From NCBI GenBank assembly GCA_965227455.1, contig OZ245752.1:806001-870000 (forward strand): 64,000 nt of DNA, read 5' to 3'. The position numbers were made by a program, and so were the translations under genes. The notes below the pieces were generated by a model. It made no database searches, was not told the DNA's origin, and saw only the letters and a list, made by a program, of their open reading frames with translations. Source of the DNA: JABDIP01 sp965227455. GTDB lineage: Bacteria; Pseudomonadota; Alphaproteobacteria; DSM-16000; Inquilinaceae. This document shows, one piece after another, positions 57,011-64,000 of this stretch; position 1 is the first letter of the stretch, and each line of letters opens with the position of its first letter.

Positions 57011-58636
57011 ATGCGCGGTCTGATGATGGACACGCCGCTGTTGATCTCGTCGATTCTCGACCATGCGGCGCGGGTATTCGCCGACCAGACCGTGGTCACC
57101 CGGACCGTCGAGGGGCCGATTCACACATACTCCTATGCCGACCTGCATCGGCGGACCCGGCAACTGGCCAACGCCCTGTCCGCGCTGGGCATCAAGCAGG
57201 GCGACCGGATCGCCACCATCGCCTGGAACACCCACCGGCATCTGGAGATCTACTACGCCGTCTCCGGCATGGGCGCGATCTGCCACACGCTGAACCCGCG
57301 GCTGCACCCGTCGCAATGCGGCTATATCGTCAACCATGCGGAAGACCGGGTGCTGTTCGTCGACCTGACCTTCCTGCCGCTGGTCGAGGCGGTGATCGAC
57401 AAGCTGCCGACCATCGAGGCGGTGGTGGTGATGACCGACCAGGCGCACATGCCCGAGACCAAGCTGACCAATGCCCTCTGCTATGAGGAACTGGTCAACG
57501 GCCATTCCGACGAGTTCGAATGGCCGGTGTTCGACGAGAACACCGCAAGCTCGCTCTGCTACACATCGGGCACCACCGGCAATCCCAAGGGCGTGTTGTA
57601 CAGCCACCGCTCCACGGTGTTGCACTCCTACGCAATCTCGCTGCCGGATGTGATGAGCCTGGCGGAACGCGAGGCGGTGCTTCCGGTCGTGCCGATGTTC
57701 CACGTGAACGCCTGGGGCACGCCCTATGCGGCGCCGTTGACCGGCACCAAGCTGGTCATGCCTGGCCCCGGCCTGGACGGACCCAGCCTGACCGAGTTGA
57801 TGAACCGCGAAGGCGTCACCATGACCGCCGGCGTGCCCACGGTCTGGCTCGGCCTGCTCAATCACTGGAAGGAAGCCAATACCCGGGTGCCGACCCTGCG
57901 CACCCTGGTGGTCGGCGGTTCGGCGGCGCCGCGCTCGATGATCGAGGCCTTCCAGAAGGACTACGATGTCGAGGTCCGGCATGCCTGGGGCATGACCGAG
58001 ATGAGCCCGCTCGGCACGCTCAACGTGCTGCGCACCAAGATGGCAGACTGGCCCGAGGATCGGCAATACGATGTGCTGAGCAAGCAGGGCCGGCCGATTT
58101 TCGGTGTCGAGATGAAGATCGTCGACGAGAACAACAAGCCGATGCCCCATGACGGCGAGGCCTTCGGCCAGCTCAAGGTGCGCGGGCCCTGGGTGTGCAG
58201 CGGCTACTACAAGCTGGACACCTCCGATGCCCATGACGATGACGGCTGGTTCGGCACCGGCGACGTCGCGACCCTGGATGCGGACAGCTATATGAGCATC
58301 ACCGACCGCACCAAGGATCTGATCAAGTCGGGCGGCGAGTGGATCAGCTCGATCGAGCTGGAGAATCTGGCCATGAGCCATCCCCAGGTCGCACAGGCCG
58401 CCGTCGTCGGAATCGCCGACGAGAAATGGGGCGAGCGGCCGCTGCTGATCATCGTCGCCGCCGGCGAGGCGCCGGACAAGGGGGCGATGCTGGGGTATTT
58501 CGAAGGCAAGGTCGCCAAGTGGATGATCCCCGACGATGTGGTGGTGGTCGACGCCCTGCCGCTGGGCGCCACCGGCAAGGTGCTGAAGAGCAAGCTGAGG
58601 GACGATTTCGCCGAACACCGGCCGGCCGCGGGCTGA
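57011..58636 (+). CDS. Fatty acyl-CoA ligase, AlkK/DmdB-like
   Basis: About 541 residues of an AMP-forming acyl-CoA synthetase. Core motifs are CYTSGTTGNPKGVLYSHRS, GMTEMSPLGT, DGWFGTGDVATLD, DRTKDLIKSGGEWIS and GATGKVLKSKLR with the catalytic Lys. The sequence style (NTHRHLEIYYA, GAICHTLNPRLHPSQ) fits the medium-chain AlkK/DmdB group. GGGAGG sits four bases before ATG 57011; ATG 57008 is adjacent. The chain-length preference cannot be read from sequence. Confidence 0.9.
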   Translation: MRGLMMDTPLLISSILDHAARVFADQTVVTRTVEGPIHTYSYADLHRRTRQLANALSALGIKQGDRIATIAWNTHRHLEIYYAVSGMGAICHTLNPRLHPSQCGYIVNHAEDRVLFVDLTFLPLVEAVIDKLPTIEAVVVMTDQAHMPETKLTNALCYEELVNGHSDEFEWPVFDENTASSLCYTSGTTGNPKGVLYSHRSTVLHSYAISLPDVMSLAEREAVLPVVPMFHVNAWGTPYAAPLTGTKLVMPGPGLDGPSLTELMNREGVTMTAGVPTVWLGLLNHWKEANTRVPTLRTLVVGGSAAPRSMIEAFQKDYDVEVRHAWGMTEMSPLGTLNVLRTKMADWPEDRQYDVLSKQGRPIFGVEMKIVDENNKPMPHDGEAFGQLKVRGPWVCSGYYKLDTSDAHDDDGWFGTGDVATLDADSYMSITDRTKDLIKSGGEWISSIELENLAMSHPQVAQAAVVGIADEKWGERPLLIIVAAGEAPDKGAMLGYFEGKVAKWMIPDDVVVVDALPLGATGKVLKSKLRDDFAEHRPAAG

Positions 58637-58658
58637 CCGCGAGGGGCGGGGAGGCCGG

Positions 58659-59288
58659 ATGATCGATCTCTATACGTGGTCGACTCCGAACGGCCGCAAG
58701 GTCTCGATCATGCTGGAGGAGGTGGGGCTGCTCTATGCGCCCCATCCCGTCGACATCGCCGGCGACCGGCGGTTCGACCCCAACTTCCTGAAGATCAGCC
58801 CGAACAACAAGATCCCGGCCATCGTCGACCGCGAGACCGGCATCACGTTGGCGGAGTCGGGCGCGATCCTGCTCTATCTCGCCGAGAAGACCGGCCGCCT
58901 GATGCCGGAGGAGGGGCCGGCCCGCTGGACGGCCATGCAGTGGCTGATGTGGCAGATGAGCGGCATCGGCCCGATGCTCGGCCGGGCCGAGCATTTCGGC
59001 TATTTCCATCCCGGCAAGGCGCCCTACGCGGAGGAGGTCTACGCGGCCGAGGCCGACCGGCTGCACCGCGTCCTGGACCGGCGCCTGGCGGAGGCGGAAT
59101 TCGTCGCCGGGGCGTACTCCATCGCCGATATTGCCCTCTGGCCCTGGATCGCGCGCTTCGAACGCCACGGCATCGACCTGGCCGAATTCTCCAATATCCT
59201 GCGCTGGTATGAGGCCATCGCCGACCGCCCGGCAGTACAGCGCGGCTACCACATTCCCGGAAGGGCAGAGGATATTCCCCGGCCATGA
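58659..59288 (+). CDS. Glutathione S-transferase, YfcG/YghU-like
   Basis: A 209-residue GST: N-terminal thioredoxin-like domain with YTWSTPNGRKVSIMLEE (Thr/Asn active site of the nu class) and SPNNKIPAIVD with the cis-Pro, followed by ESGAILLYLAEKTG and the helical C-domain. Such enzymes bind glutathione or its disulfide. Its stop overlaps pnuC by four bases (ATGA). Confidence 0.9.
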   Translation: MIDLYTWSTPNGRKVSIMLEEVGLLYAPHPVDIAGDRRFDPNFLKISPNNKIPAIVDRETGITLAESGAILLYLAEKTGRLMPEEGPARWTAMQWLMWQMSGIGPMLGRAEHFGYFHPGKAPYAEEVYAAEADRLHRVLDRRLAEAEFVAGAYSIADIALWPWIARFERHGIDLAEFSNILRWYEAIADRPAVQRGYHIPGRAEDIPRP

Positions 59289-59881
59289 CCGCCATCGAAA
59301 TCGTCGCGACCATCCTGGGGCTGACCAACGTCTATCTGATCGTCCGCCGGAACATCTGGAACTACCCGTTCGGGCTGGCGATGGTGATCCTCTATGCCAA
59401 GATCTTCTACGACTACAAGCTCTACAGCGACGCGCTCCTGCAGATCTACTATGTGGTCATTCAGCTCTATGGCTGGTGGTACTGGCTGCGCGGGCGGCAG
59501 GCGGACGGGCTGATCACCGTCGCGCGGCTGGCCCATGGGCAGCGGGCGTTGACCGCGGGCATCATTATTGTGGGCGCGGCCGGGCTTGGCTGGTTCATGG
59601 CCAGCAATACCGATGCCTCGGTGCCCTATTGGGATGCCACTACCACCGTCATGAGCCTGATGGCGCAATTCCTGCTGTCCCGGCGATGCATCGAGAACTG
59701 GGTCCTGTGGATCGCCGTCGATGTGCTGTCCATCGGCATCTACACCTACAAGGAGCTCTATCTCACGGCCGGGCTCTATGCGGTCTTCCTGGGCATGGCG
59801 AGCTGGGGGCTGATGGCCTGGCTGCGTGCCGAGCGCCGGCAGACCGGTCCCGTCGAGGCCGGCGCCACGGCAAGCGCCTGA
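59285..59881 (+). CDS. pnuC: Nicotinamide riboside transporter PnuC
   Basis: A 198-residue membrane protein with about seven segments. The conserved RRNIWNYPFG stretch near residue 20 and the WWYWLRG and WVLWIAVDVLSIGIYTYK segments are PnuC hallmarks. It imports nicotinamide riboside by facilitated diffusion, trapped by phosphorylation. The next gene, nadR, encodes that kinase, so the pair forms an NAD salvage route. Confidence 0.93.
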   Translation: MTAIEIVATILGLTNVYLIVRRNIWNYPFGLAMVILYAKIFYDYKLYSDALLQIYYVVIQLYGWWYWLRGRQADGLITVARLAHGQRALTAGIIIVGAAGLGWFMASNTDASVPYWDATTTVMSLMAQFLLSRRCIENWVLWIAVDVLSIGIYTYKELYLTAGLYAVFLGMASWGLMAWLRAERRQTGPVEAGATASA

Positions 59882-59884
59882 CCC

Positions 59885-60862
59885 ATGACTCGGGGATTCC
59901 TGCTGGGCAAGTTCATGCCGCCCCATCTGGGCCATGTGTTCTGCTGCGATTTCGCGCGGTCGGTGGCCGATGCGGTGACGGTGTTGACCTGCAGCCTGGA
60001 GGGCGATCCGATCCCCGGTGCCCTGCGGTATGACTGGATGTCCCGGCTTGCGCCCCAATGCCGGGTCCGTCATCTGACGGAGCCGGTGCCGCAGGAGCCG
60101 GCCGAGCATCCGGAGTTCTGGGACATCTGGCGCGGGATCGTACGGCGCTTCCACCCCGAACCGATCGACTATGTCTTCGCCTCGGAGAGCTACGGCCATC
60201 GATTGGCCGAGGAGGTCGGCGCGCGGTTCGTGCCGGTCGATCCCGGACGGCAGGCCGTGCCGATATCGGCGGCCGATATTCGACGCGACCCGTTCCGCCA
60301 TTGGCGTTTCATCCCCGACCTGGTCCGGCCGTATTTCGCCAAGCGCATCTGCCTGTTCGGTCCGGAGAGCACGGGCAAGTCGACGCTGGCTGGCCGGCTG
60401 GCGGCGCATTTCGACACGGCGCTGGTCCCGGAATACGGACGGACCCATACCGACGCGTTCGGCACCGAATGCACGCCGGAGGATCTGCTGGCCATTGCGC
60501 GCGGGCACATCGCCTCGGAAGCGGCGGCCGCGCGCAACGCCAACCGCGTTCTGATCCTGGACGGCGATCCGATCCTGACCGCCGTCTGGTCCGACATGCT
60601 GTGCGGCGGGCGCGATCCGTGGTTTGCCGATTTCCGGGACGCGGCCGACCTCTATCTCTTGACCGATATCGATGCGCCCTGGGTGGATGACGGCACCCGA
60701 TACTTTCCGGCCGAGACCGACCGCGGCCGGTTCTTCGCGGCCTGCCGGTCGGAACTCGAAGCGCGGGGCGTGCCGTTCGTCACGCTGTCGGGCGACGCCG
60801 ATGCACGGTTCCGGACTGCCGTGACTGCGATCGCCGGCCGGTTTCCGGGCCTCGATCCCTAG
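59885..60862 (+). CDS. nadR: NadR-type NMN adenylyltransferase/ribosylnicotinamide kinase
   Basis: A 325-residue bifunctional enzyme. The N-terminal nucleotidyltransferase has GKFMPPHLGHVF (HxGH motif) and ISAADIRRDP; the C-terminal kinase has the P-loop FGPESTGKST near residue 160 and LILDGDPILT. It phosphorylates nicotinamide riboside and joins NMN to AMP to make NAD. No N-terminal helix-turn-helix is present, unlike E. coli NadR, so no repressor role is expected. Confidence 0.92.
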   Translation: MTRGFLLGKFMPPHLGHVFCCDFARSVADAVTVLTCSLEGDPIPGALRYDWMSRLAPQCRVRHLTEPVPQEPAEHPEFWDIWRGIVRRFHPEPIDYVFASESYGHRLAEEVGARFVPVDPGRQAVPISAADIRRDPFRHWRFIPDLVRPYFAKRICLFGPESTGKSTLAGRLAAHFDTALVPEYGRTHTDAFGTECTPEDLLAIARGHIASEAAAARNANRVLILDGDPILTAVWSDMLCGGRDPWFADFRDAADLYLLTDIDAPWVDDGTRYFPAETDRGRFFAACRSELEARGVPFVTLSGDADARFRTAVTAIAGRFPGLDP

Positions 60863-60906
60863 CCGCGGCTTCCAGGCAGTCCGGCGTGCACCGGCGGAAG
60901 CCGGTA

Positions 60907-61323
60907 TCACGCCGTGGCGGTGCGAAGCCGGTTGAGGCGCAGCGCGTGGGCGCCGTCGCCGAGCAGGGCCTGGACCACCGAGGCCGCGATCAGGAAGGCC
61001 GGGTATTCCCAGCCGCCGCCGGCATTGCTGAACACCCAGCCATTGCCGGCATGGGCCCACGTCGCGCCCAGCAGGATCGGGATCAGGGCCGCCGCCACCC
61101 AGCGTGTCTGCACGCCCAGGATCAGGGCCAGCCCGCCAACCGTCTCCGCCGCGAACACCACATAGGCGAGCACAGGCGGCAGGCCGAGCGAGCCGAAGAA
61201 CTGCGCCGTGCCGGGCAGGGTGAACACGACCAGCTTCAGCCAGGCGCTATGGGCGATGAACATCACTCCTAGCGAGACGCGTAGAACCAACGCGGCATAG
61301 GGAGCGGTCTTGCTATCGATCAT
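60907..61323 (-). CDS. DoxX family membrane protein
   Basis: A 138-residue protein from ATG 61323 (AGGAGA six to seven bases upstream) with four membrane segments and the DoxX features RVSLGVMFIAHSAWLK and AETVGGLALILGVQTRW. DoxX-like proteins are linked to thiosulfate oxidation or redox homeostasis in some bacteria; here the role is unknown. It is divergent from the LysR gene, the usual arrangement of a regulator and its target. Confidence 0.88.
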   Translation of the reverse strand: MIDSKTAPYAALVLRVSLGVMFIAHSAWLKLVVFTLPGTAQFFGSLGLPPVLAYVVFAAETVGGLALILGVQTRWVAAALIPILLGATWAHAGNGWVFSNAGGGWEYPAFLIAASVVQALLGDGAHALRLNRLRTATA

Positions 61324-61340
61324 GACGAGTCTCCTGTGTA

Positions 61341-61399
61341 GGTCGGCCAACCGACCGGTTGTCTCGCCCTGCAAGATGTGCTTTGCTCTGTTGCAAAGC
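61341..61399. promoter_or_regulatory. DoxX/LysR divergent promoter with two inverted repeats
   Basis: The 117-base gap holds GGTCGGCCAACCGACC (61341-61356, 6-4-6 repeat) and GCTTTGC/GCAAAGC with a six-base spacer (61380-61399). Either could be the LysR-type binding site; the second is closer to the regulator start and AT-richer surroundings. Confidence 0.45.
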
Positions 61400-61440
61400 A
61401 ATTCACCAAATATCCAAACTTCTTTTGCAGAAATGCACAA

Positions 61441-62322
61441 ATGGTCGATTGGGACGATCTGCGGGTTTTCCTGGCGGTGGCCCGCGAGGGCAGCCTGTCC
61501 GGCGCGGCGCGGGCGCTGGCGGTGAACCATTCCACCGTGTTCCGCCGGTTGAACGGGCTGGAGGACAGGCTGGGCGTCAGGCTGTTCGAACGACAGCCGC
61601 GCGGTTATGTGCCGACTCCGGCGGGCGATGCGCTGACCGAGACGGCGGATCGCGTGGAGGCGGAGATCCTGGCGGCGGAACGGGTCCTGCGCGGTCGCGA
61701 TCTGCAGCTTCGTGGTGAGCTGCGGGTCACCCTGCCCGAAACCGTGTCGCGCCTGCTGCTGCCGGTGCTGATCGCGCCGTTCGAGCGACGCTATCCGGAG
61801 ATCGCGTTGGAGCTGGTGATCTCCGACACCTTCCTGAATCTGAGCACCCGCGATGCCGATATCGCACTGCGGCCAACCAATTCACCACCCGAGACCCTGG
61901 TCGGCCGACGGCTATGCGGCATTGCAACGGCCATCTATCGCAGCGCCAATCTGGCCGAGCCGGACGGAGACCTGTCCGATTGCCGCTGGGTGGCCCCGGA
62001 TGACAGCCTTGCGCATCTCGCCTCGGCCCGCTGGCTGCGCGCGCTGGCGCCGCCGGTGACGATCCGCGCCAACACGATGAGTGCCATGCAGGATGCGGCC
62101 AGGGCCGGCATGGGGCTGGCGGCCTTGCCCTGCTTCATGGGCGACGGGGACCCGGCCCTGCGCCGGGTCGGCGACCCGATGCCCGAACTGGAGACCGGCC
62201 TGTGGGCCCTGACCCATCGCGACTTGCGGCAGACCGCGCGCATCCGTGCCTTCCTCGATGCGGTCGGCGAGGCGATGGGTGAGCTGCGGCCGCTGCTGGA
62301 GGGCCATCGCCCGGCCCATTGA
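61441..62322 (+). CDS. LysR family transcriptional regulator
   Basis: A 293-residue regulator. The N-terminal winged helix shows LRVFLAVAREGSLSGAARALAVNHSTVFRRLNGLEDRLGVRLFER; the effector domain starts near residue 90 (LRVTLPETVSRLLLP). ATG 61441 (MVDWDDLRVFL) fits homologues; the frame extends upstream without support. It likely controls the divergent doxX-like gene. The effector is unknown. Confidence 0.93.
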   Translation: MVDWDDLRVFLAVAREGSLSGAARALAVNHSTVFRRLNGLEDRLGVRLFERQPRGYVPTPAGDALTETADRVEAEILAAERVLRGRDLQLRGELRVTLPETVSRLLLPVLIAPFERRYPEIALELVISDTFLNLSTRDADIALRPTNSPPETLVGRRLCGIATAIYRSANLAEPDGDLSDCRWVAPDDSLAHLASARWLRALAPPVTIRANTMSAMQDAARAGMGLAALPCFMGDGDPALRRVGDPMPELETGLWALTHRDLRQTARIRAFLDAVGEAMGELRPLLEGHRPAH

Positions 62323-62357
62323 CCTGCATCGATGGTCCCAGAGCGCCGCCCGGCGAT

Positions 62358-62732
62358 GATGCCCGACTTGAAGACCGTGGTGACACTTGGCGTGCCGGAG
62401 CATGGGCACACCAGCGCGATTTCCCCCGCAGCGCCGCTCTGGAGGCTACTGCTCCGGCGCCGGGACTAAATGTCGCAGAGGGCGGCCTATGGTGGCTCGG
62501 CCCTGCGTTCGGCGACCCGGTGCGGATTGCCGCGGGCCGTGGTGCGATAGTCGCTGCCTGCCGGGCCGATCCTGGACGGCCCGAAGGCGTCGTATTCATG
62601 CCGTTCTGTTTCGCCGAGGCGGCCGCCAGCCTCTTGACCAACACCGCCATCGACCGTCAATCCAAGATCCCCGGATACAAGTATTGCGCTTTCCAACTCG
62701 AGGCGAATCCGCCCGCCGTGCGCCCGGAATAA
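62358..62732 (+). pseudogene. Remnant of a molybdopterin oxidoreductase (formate dehydrogenase-like) C-terminus
   Basis: About 125 codons resemble only the C-terminal molybdopterin-dinucleotide-binding domain of formate dehydrogenase alpha-type proteins: GDPVRIAAGRGAIV, PEGVVFMPFCFAEAAASLLTN and KIPGYKYCAFQLE. The preceding part (LEDRGDTWRAGAW) looks like a degraded form of the usual LE-WHTG motif. The catalytic domains and an N-terminal start are absent; 35 bases upstream another gene ends. I call it a truncated relic; expression as a small protein cannot be excluded. Similarity is from memory of the family. Confidence 0.65.
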
Positions 62733-62908
62733 GAAACTTATCAACACTGCTGTGAGAGTTTTGTGCCCGGAATCCGGTACTTATCCGTCGGCCGGGCGAA
62801 AAAGATGATGGTTAAGCGATTTTAGGCAAAATAATTAAGTATGACTACATAAATGCCTGACAAATTGGCTCCACTAGTTTTTGGGGTCTTCAGTCCGGGG
62901 TAAGAAAA

Positions 62909-63154
62909 ATGTCGAATGCTGTACCTGCCGCTGTGATGGAAGTGCATGGCGATTCCGGGACCGCTACGGTCGGTTTCGCCGGTGCTACGGAGCAGGTTTC
63001 CGTGGAGCTCTTGGATACCGTGTCCGTCGGCGACTACGTGCTGGTCGATGTCGGATTTGCGGTGGCCAAGATCAGCGCCAAGGAGGCCGACACCACGCTC
63101 GCGACGATCGCCGATGGCGGTCGGATCGACGCCGGGGAGAGTTTGGTCGCATGA
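62909..63154 (+). CDS. HypC/HupF-like hydrogenase maturation chaperone lacking Cys2
   Basis: An 81-residue HypC-like protein: AVPAAVMEVHGDSGTATVGF and VSVGDYVLVDVGFAVAKIS align with the small OB-fold chaperone that hands Fe(CN)2CO to [NiFe]-hydrogenase precursors. The canonical N-terminus MC(L/V)A(I/V)P is MSNAVP here, so the Cys2 that binds iron and HypD is Ser. No in-frame alternative start restores Cys. It overlaps hypD by ATGA. The function may differ from standard HypC, or a second canonical copy may exist elsewhere. Confidence 0.8.
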   Translation: MSNAVPAAVMEVHGDSGTATVGFAGATEQVSVELLDTVSVGDYVLVDVGFAVAKISAKEADTTLATIADGGRIDAGESLVA

Positions 63155-64000
63155 ACTATGGACAGCAGTTCCGCCGCCAGGATCTGGCTGAGCAATTGGC
63201 AGACCGCCTGATCGACGAGGTCGAGCCCGGTCGCGCCTATCGATTCATGGAAGTGTGCGGCGCGCATACCCGCGCCATCCTGCAATTCGGCATCCAGAGC
63301 CTGATGCCCGAGAACGTGCAGTTCCTGCGCGGCCCGGGCTGCCCGGTTTGCGTGCTGCCGACCAGCCGCATCGCCGAGGCGCTGGAGCTGAGCCGGCAGC
63401 ATGATGCCATCGTCTGCGCCTATGGGGATATGGTGCAGGTGGTCGAGGCTAAGCGCCGGGGCCTGTTCCGCTCCAAGCCGAAAAGCGCGGATATCCGTCC
63501 CGTCCGCTCGGTGCAGGAAGCCCTGCAGATTGCCCGCGACAATCCGCGGCGCGAGGTGGTGTTCTTCGCCACCGGTTTCGAGACGACGACGGCGCCCACC
63601 GCGGTGGCCCTGCGCCGGGCGCAGTCGGAAGGGCTGAAGAATTTCAGCGTGTTCTGCAACCATCTGCTGACGCCGGCCGCCATCCACCACATGCTGGAAT
63701 CGGCCGATATCGGCGGCATCGACCTGCGTTCGGTCGATGGCTTCCTGGGGCCGGCCCATGCCAGTGCGGTGATCGGCAGCCAGCCCTACGCCTTCTTTGC
63801 CGAGGAATACCAGCGGCCGGTGGTGGTCGCCGGCTTCGAGCCGCTGGATGTCATGCAGGCGGCGCTGATGCTGGTCCGCCAGGTCAATGAGGGCCGCTAC
63901 ACGGTCGAAAATCAGTACCGCCGCGCCGTTACCGAGGGCGGCAACAGCAAGGCGCTGGCCCTGGTGGGCGACGTATTCGAATTGCGCCGGATCTTCGACT
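63151..64000 (+). CDS. HypD-like hydrogenase maturation protein, 5' part, divergent
   Basis: 283 codons are visible; the C-terminus is beyond the window. The core Cys residues are kept: Cys36 in FMEVCGAHT and Cys64/Cys67 in GPGCPVCV, with FATGFETTTAPTAV and GFEPLDVMQAALMLV typical of HypD. Compared with canonical HypD, CGGHTH is CGAHTR and the MRVPG-type segment is MVQVVEAKRRG. It is translationally coupled to the Cys2-less hypC, so the two probably form a dedicated non-standard pair. The C-terminal [4Fe-4S] ligands cannot be checked. Confidence 0.85.
   Translation, partial: MNYGQQFRRQDLAEQLADRLIDEVEPGRAYRFMEVCGAHTRAILQFGIQSLMPENVQFLRGPGCPVCVLPTSRIAEALELSRQHDAIVCAYGDMVQVVEAKRRGLFRSKPKSADIRPVRSVQEALQIARDNPRREVVFFATGFETTTAPTAVALRRAQSEGLKNFSVFCNHLLTPAAIHHMLESADIGGIDLRSVDGFLGPAHASAVIGSQPYAFFAEEYQRPVVVAGFEPLDVMQAALMLVRQVNEGRYTVENQYRRAVTEGGNSKALALVGDVFELRRIFD

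Overview
The window is GC-rich, densely coded DNA. Gene content (Liv-type ABC transport of an aromatic acid, bet/cho choline metabolism, a full cpa/tad pilus locus, DUF1491 next to a YcgN-type protein, alphaproteobacterial intergenic palindromes) points to a free-living alphaproteobacterium, probably Rhodospirillales-like. The order is inference; no rRNA or tRNA was found to anchor it.

Layout. 1-10726, all minus strand: one long operon-like array running leftwards from an SDR through MarR, a crotonase, an acyl-CoA dehydrogenase and an aryl-CoA ligase to a complete branched-chain-type ABC transporter and a hot-dog thioesterase. It looks like uptake and CoA-dependent catabolism of an aromatic acid (2-aminobenzoate-like). 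Three large hairpin repeats punctuate it. 10887-13766: two tandem paralogous membrane proteins of unknown function and a PilZ protein. 13806-27188: choline to glycine betaine (betB, betA, choXWV), with interspersed genes: a two-gene unit encoding a small exported protein and a double-CXXCG (SitI6-like) protein, an Ldh-family dehydrogenase, a GAF-GGDEF cyclase, an NfeD/slipin pair and a TSUP exporter.

27379-36726: DUF1491 and YcgN-type proteins, then a diffusible-signal-factor (DSF) quorum-sensing locus: a REC-PAS-histidine kinase whose receiver and linker resemble RpfG, an RpfC-type hybrid kinase, and convergently the RpfF crotonase, with a fatty acid desaturase beyond a 690-base AT-rich spacer. 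No HD-GYP protein is present. DksA-like and cyclophilin genes follow. 36999-44984: three large GT-C-like membrane proteins, a CapA-family protein and a GT2 glycosyltransferase, probably surface glycan synthesis. 45391-55523: the tad pilus locus flp-cpaA-cpaB-cpaC-cpaD-cpaE-cpaF-tadB-tadC with tadD convergent.

55995-62322: double cold-shock protein, fatty acyl-CoA ligase, GST, the NAD-salvage pair pnuC/nadR, and a divergent DoxX/LysR pair. 62358-64000: a C-terminal remnant of a molybdopterin (formate-dehydrogenase-like) oxidoreductase, then overlapping hypC and hypD in which normally conserved residues (HypC Cys2, HypD second motif His and MRVPG stretch) are changed; hypD runs off the window.

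The most unusual items are the DSF locus with a rewired RpfG-like component, the atypical HypC/HypD pair, the SitI6-like protein outside myxobacteria, and the nested inverted repeats whose outer arms differ in sequence yet keep perfect or near-perfect pairing.
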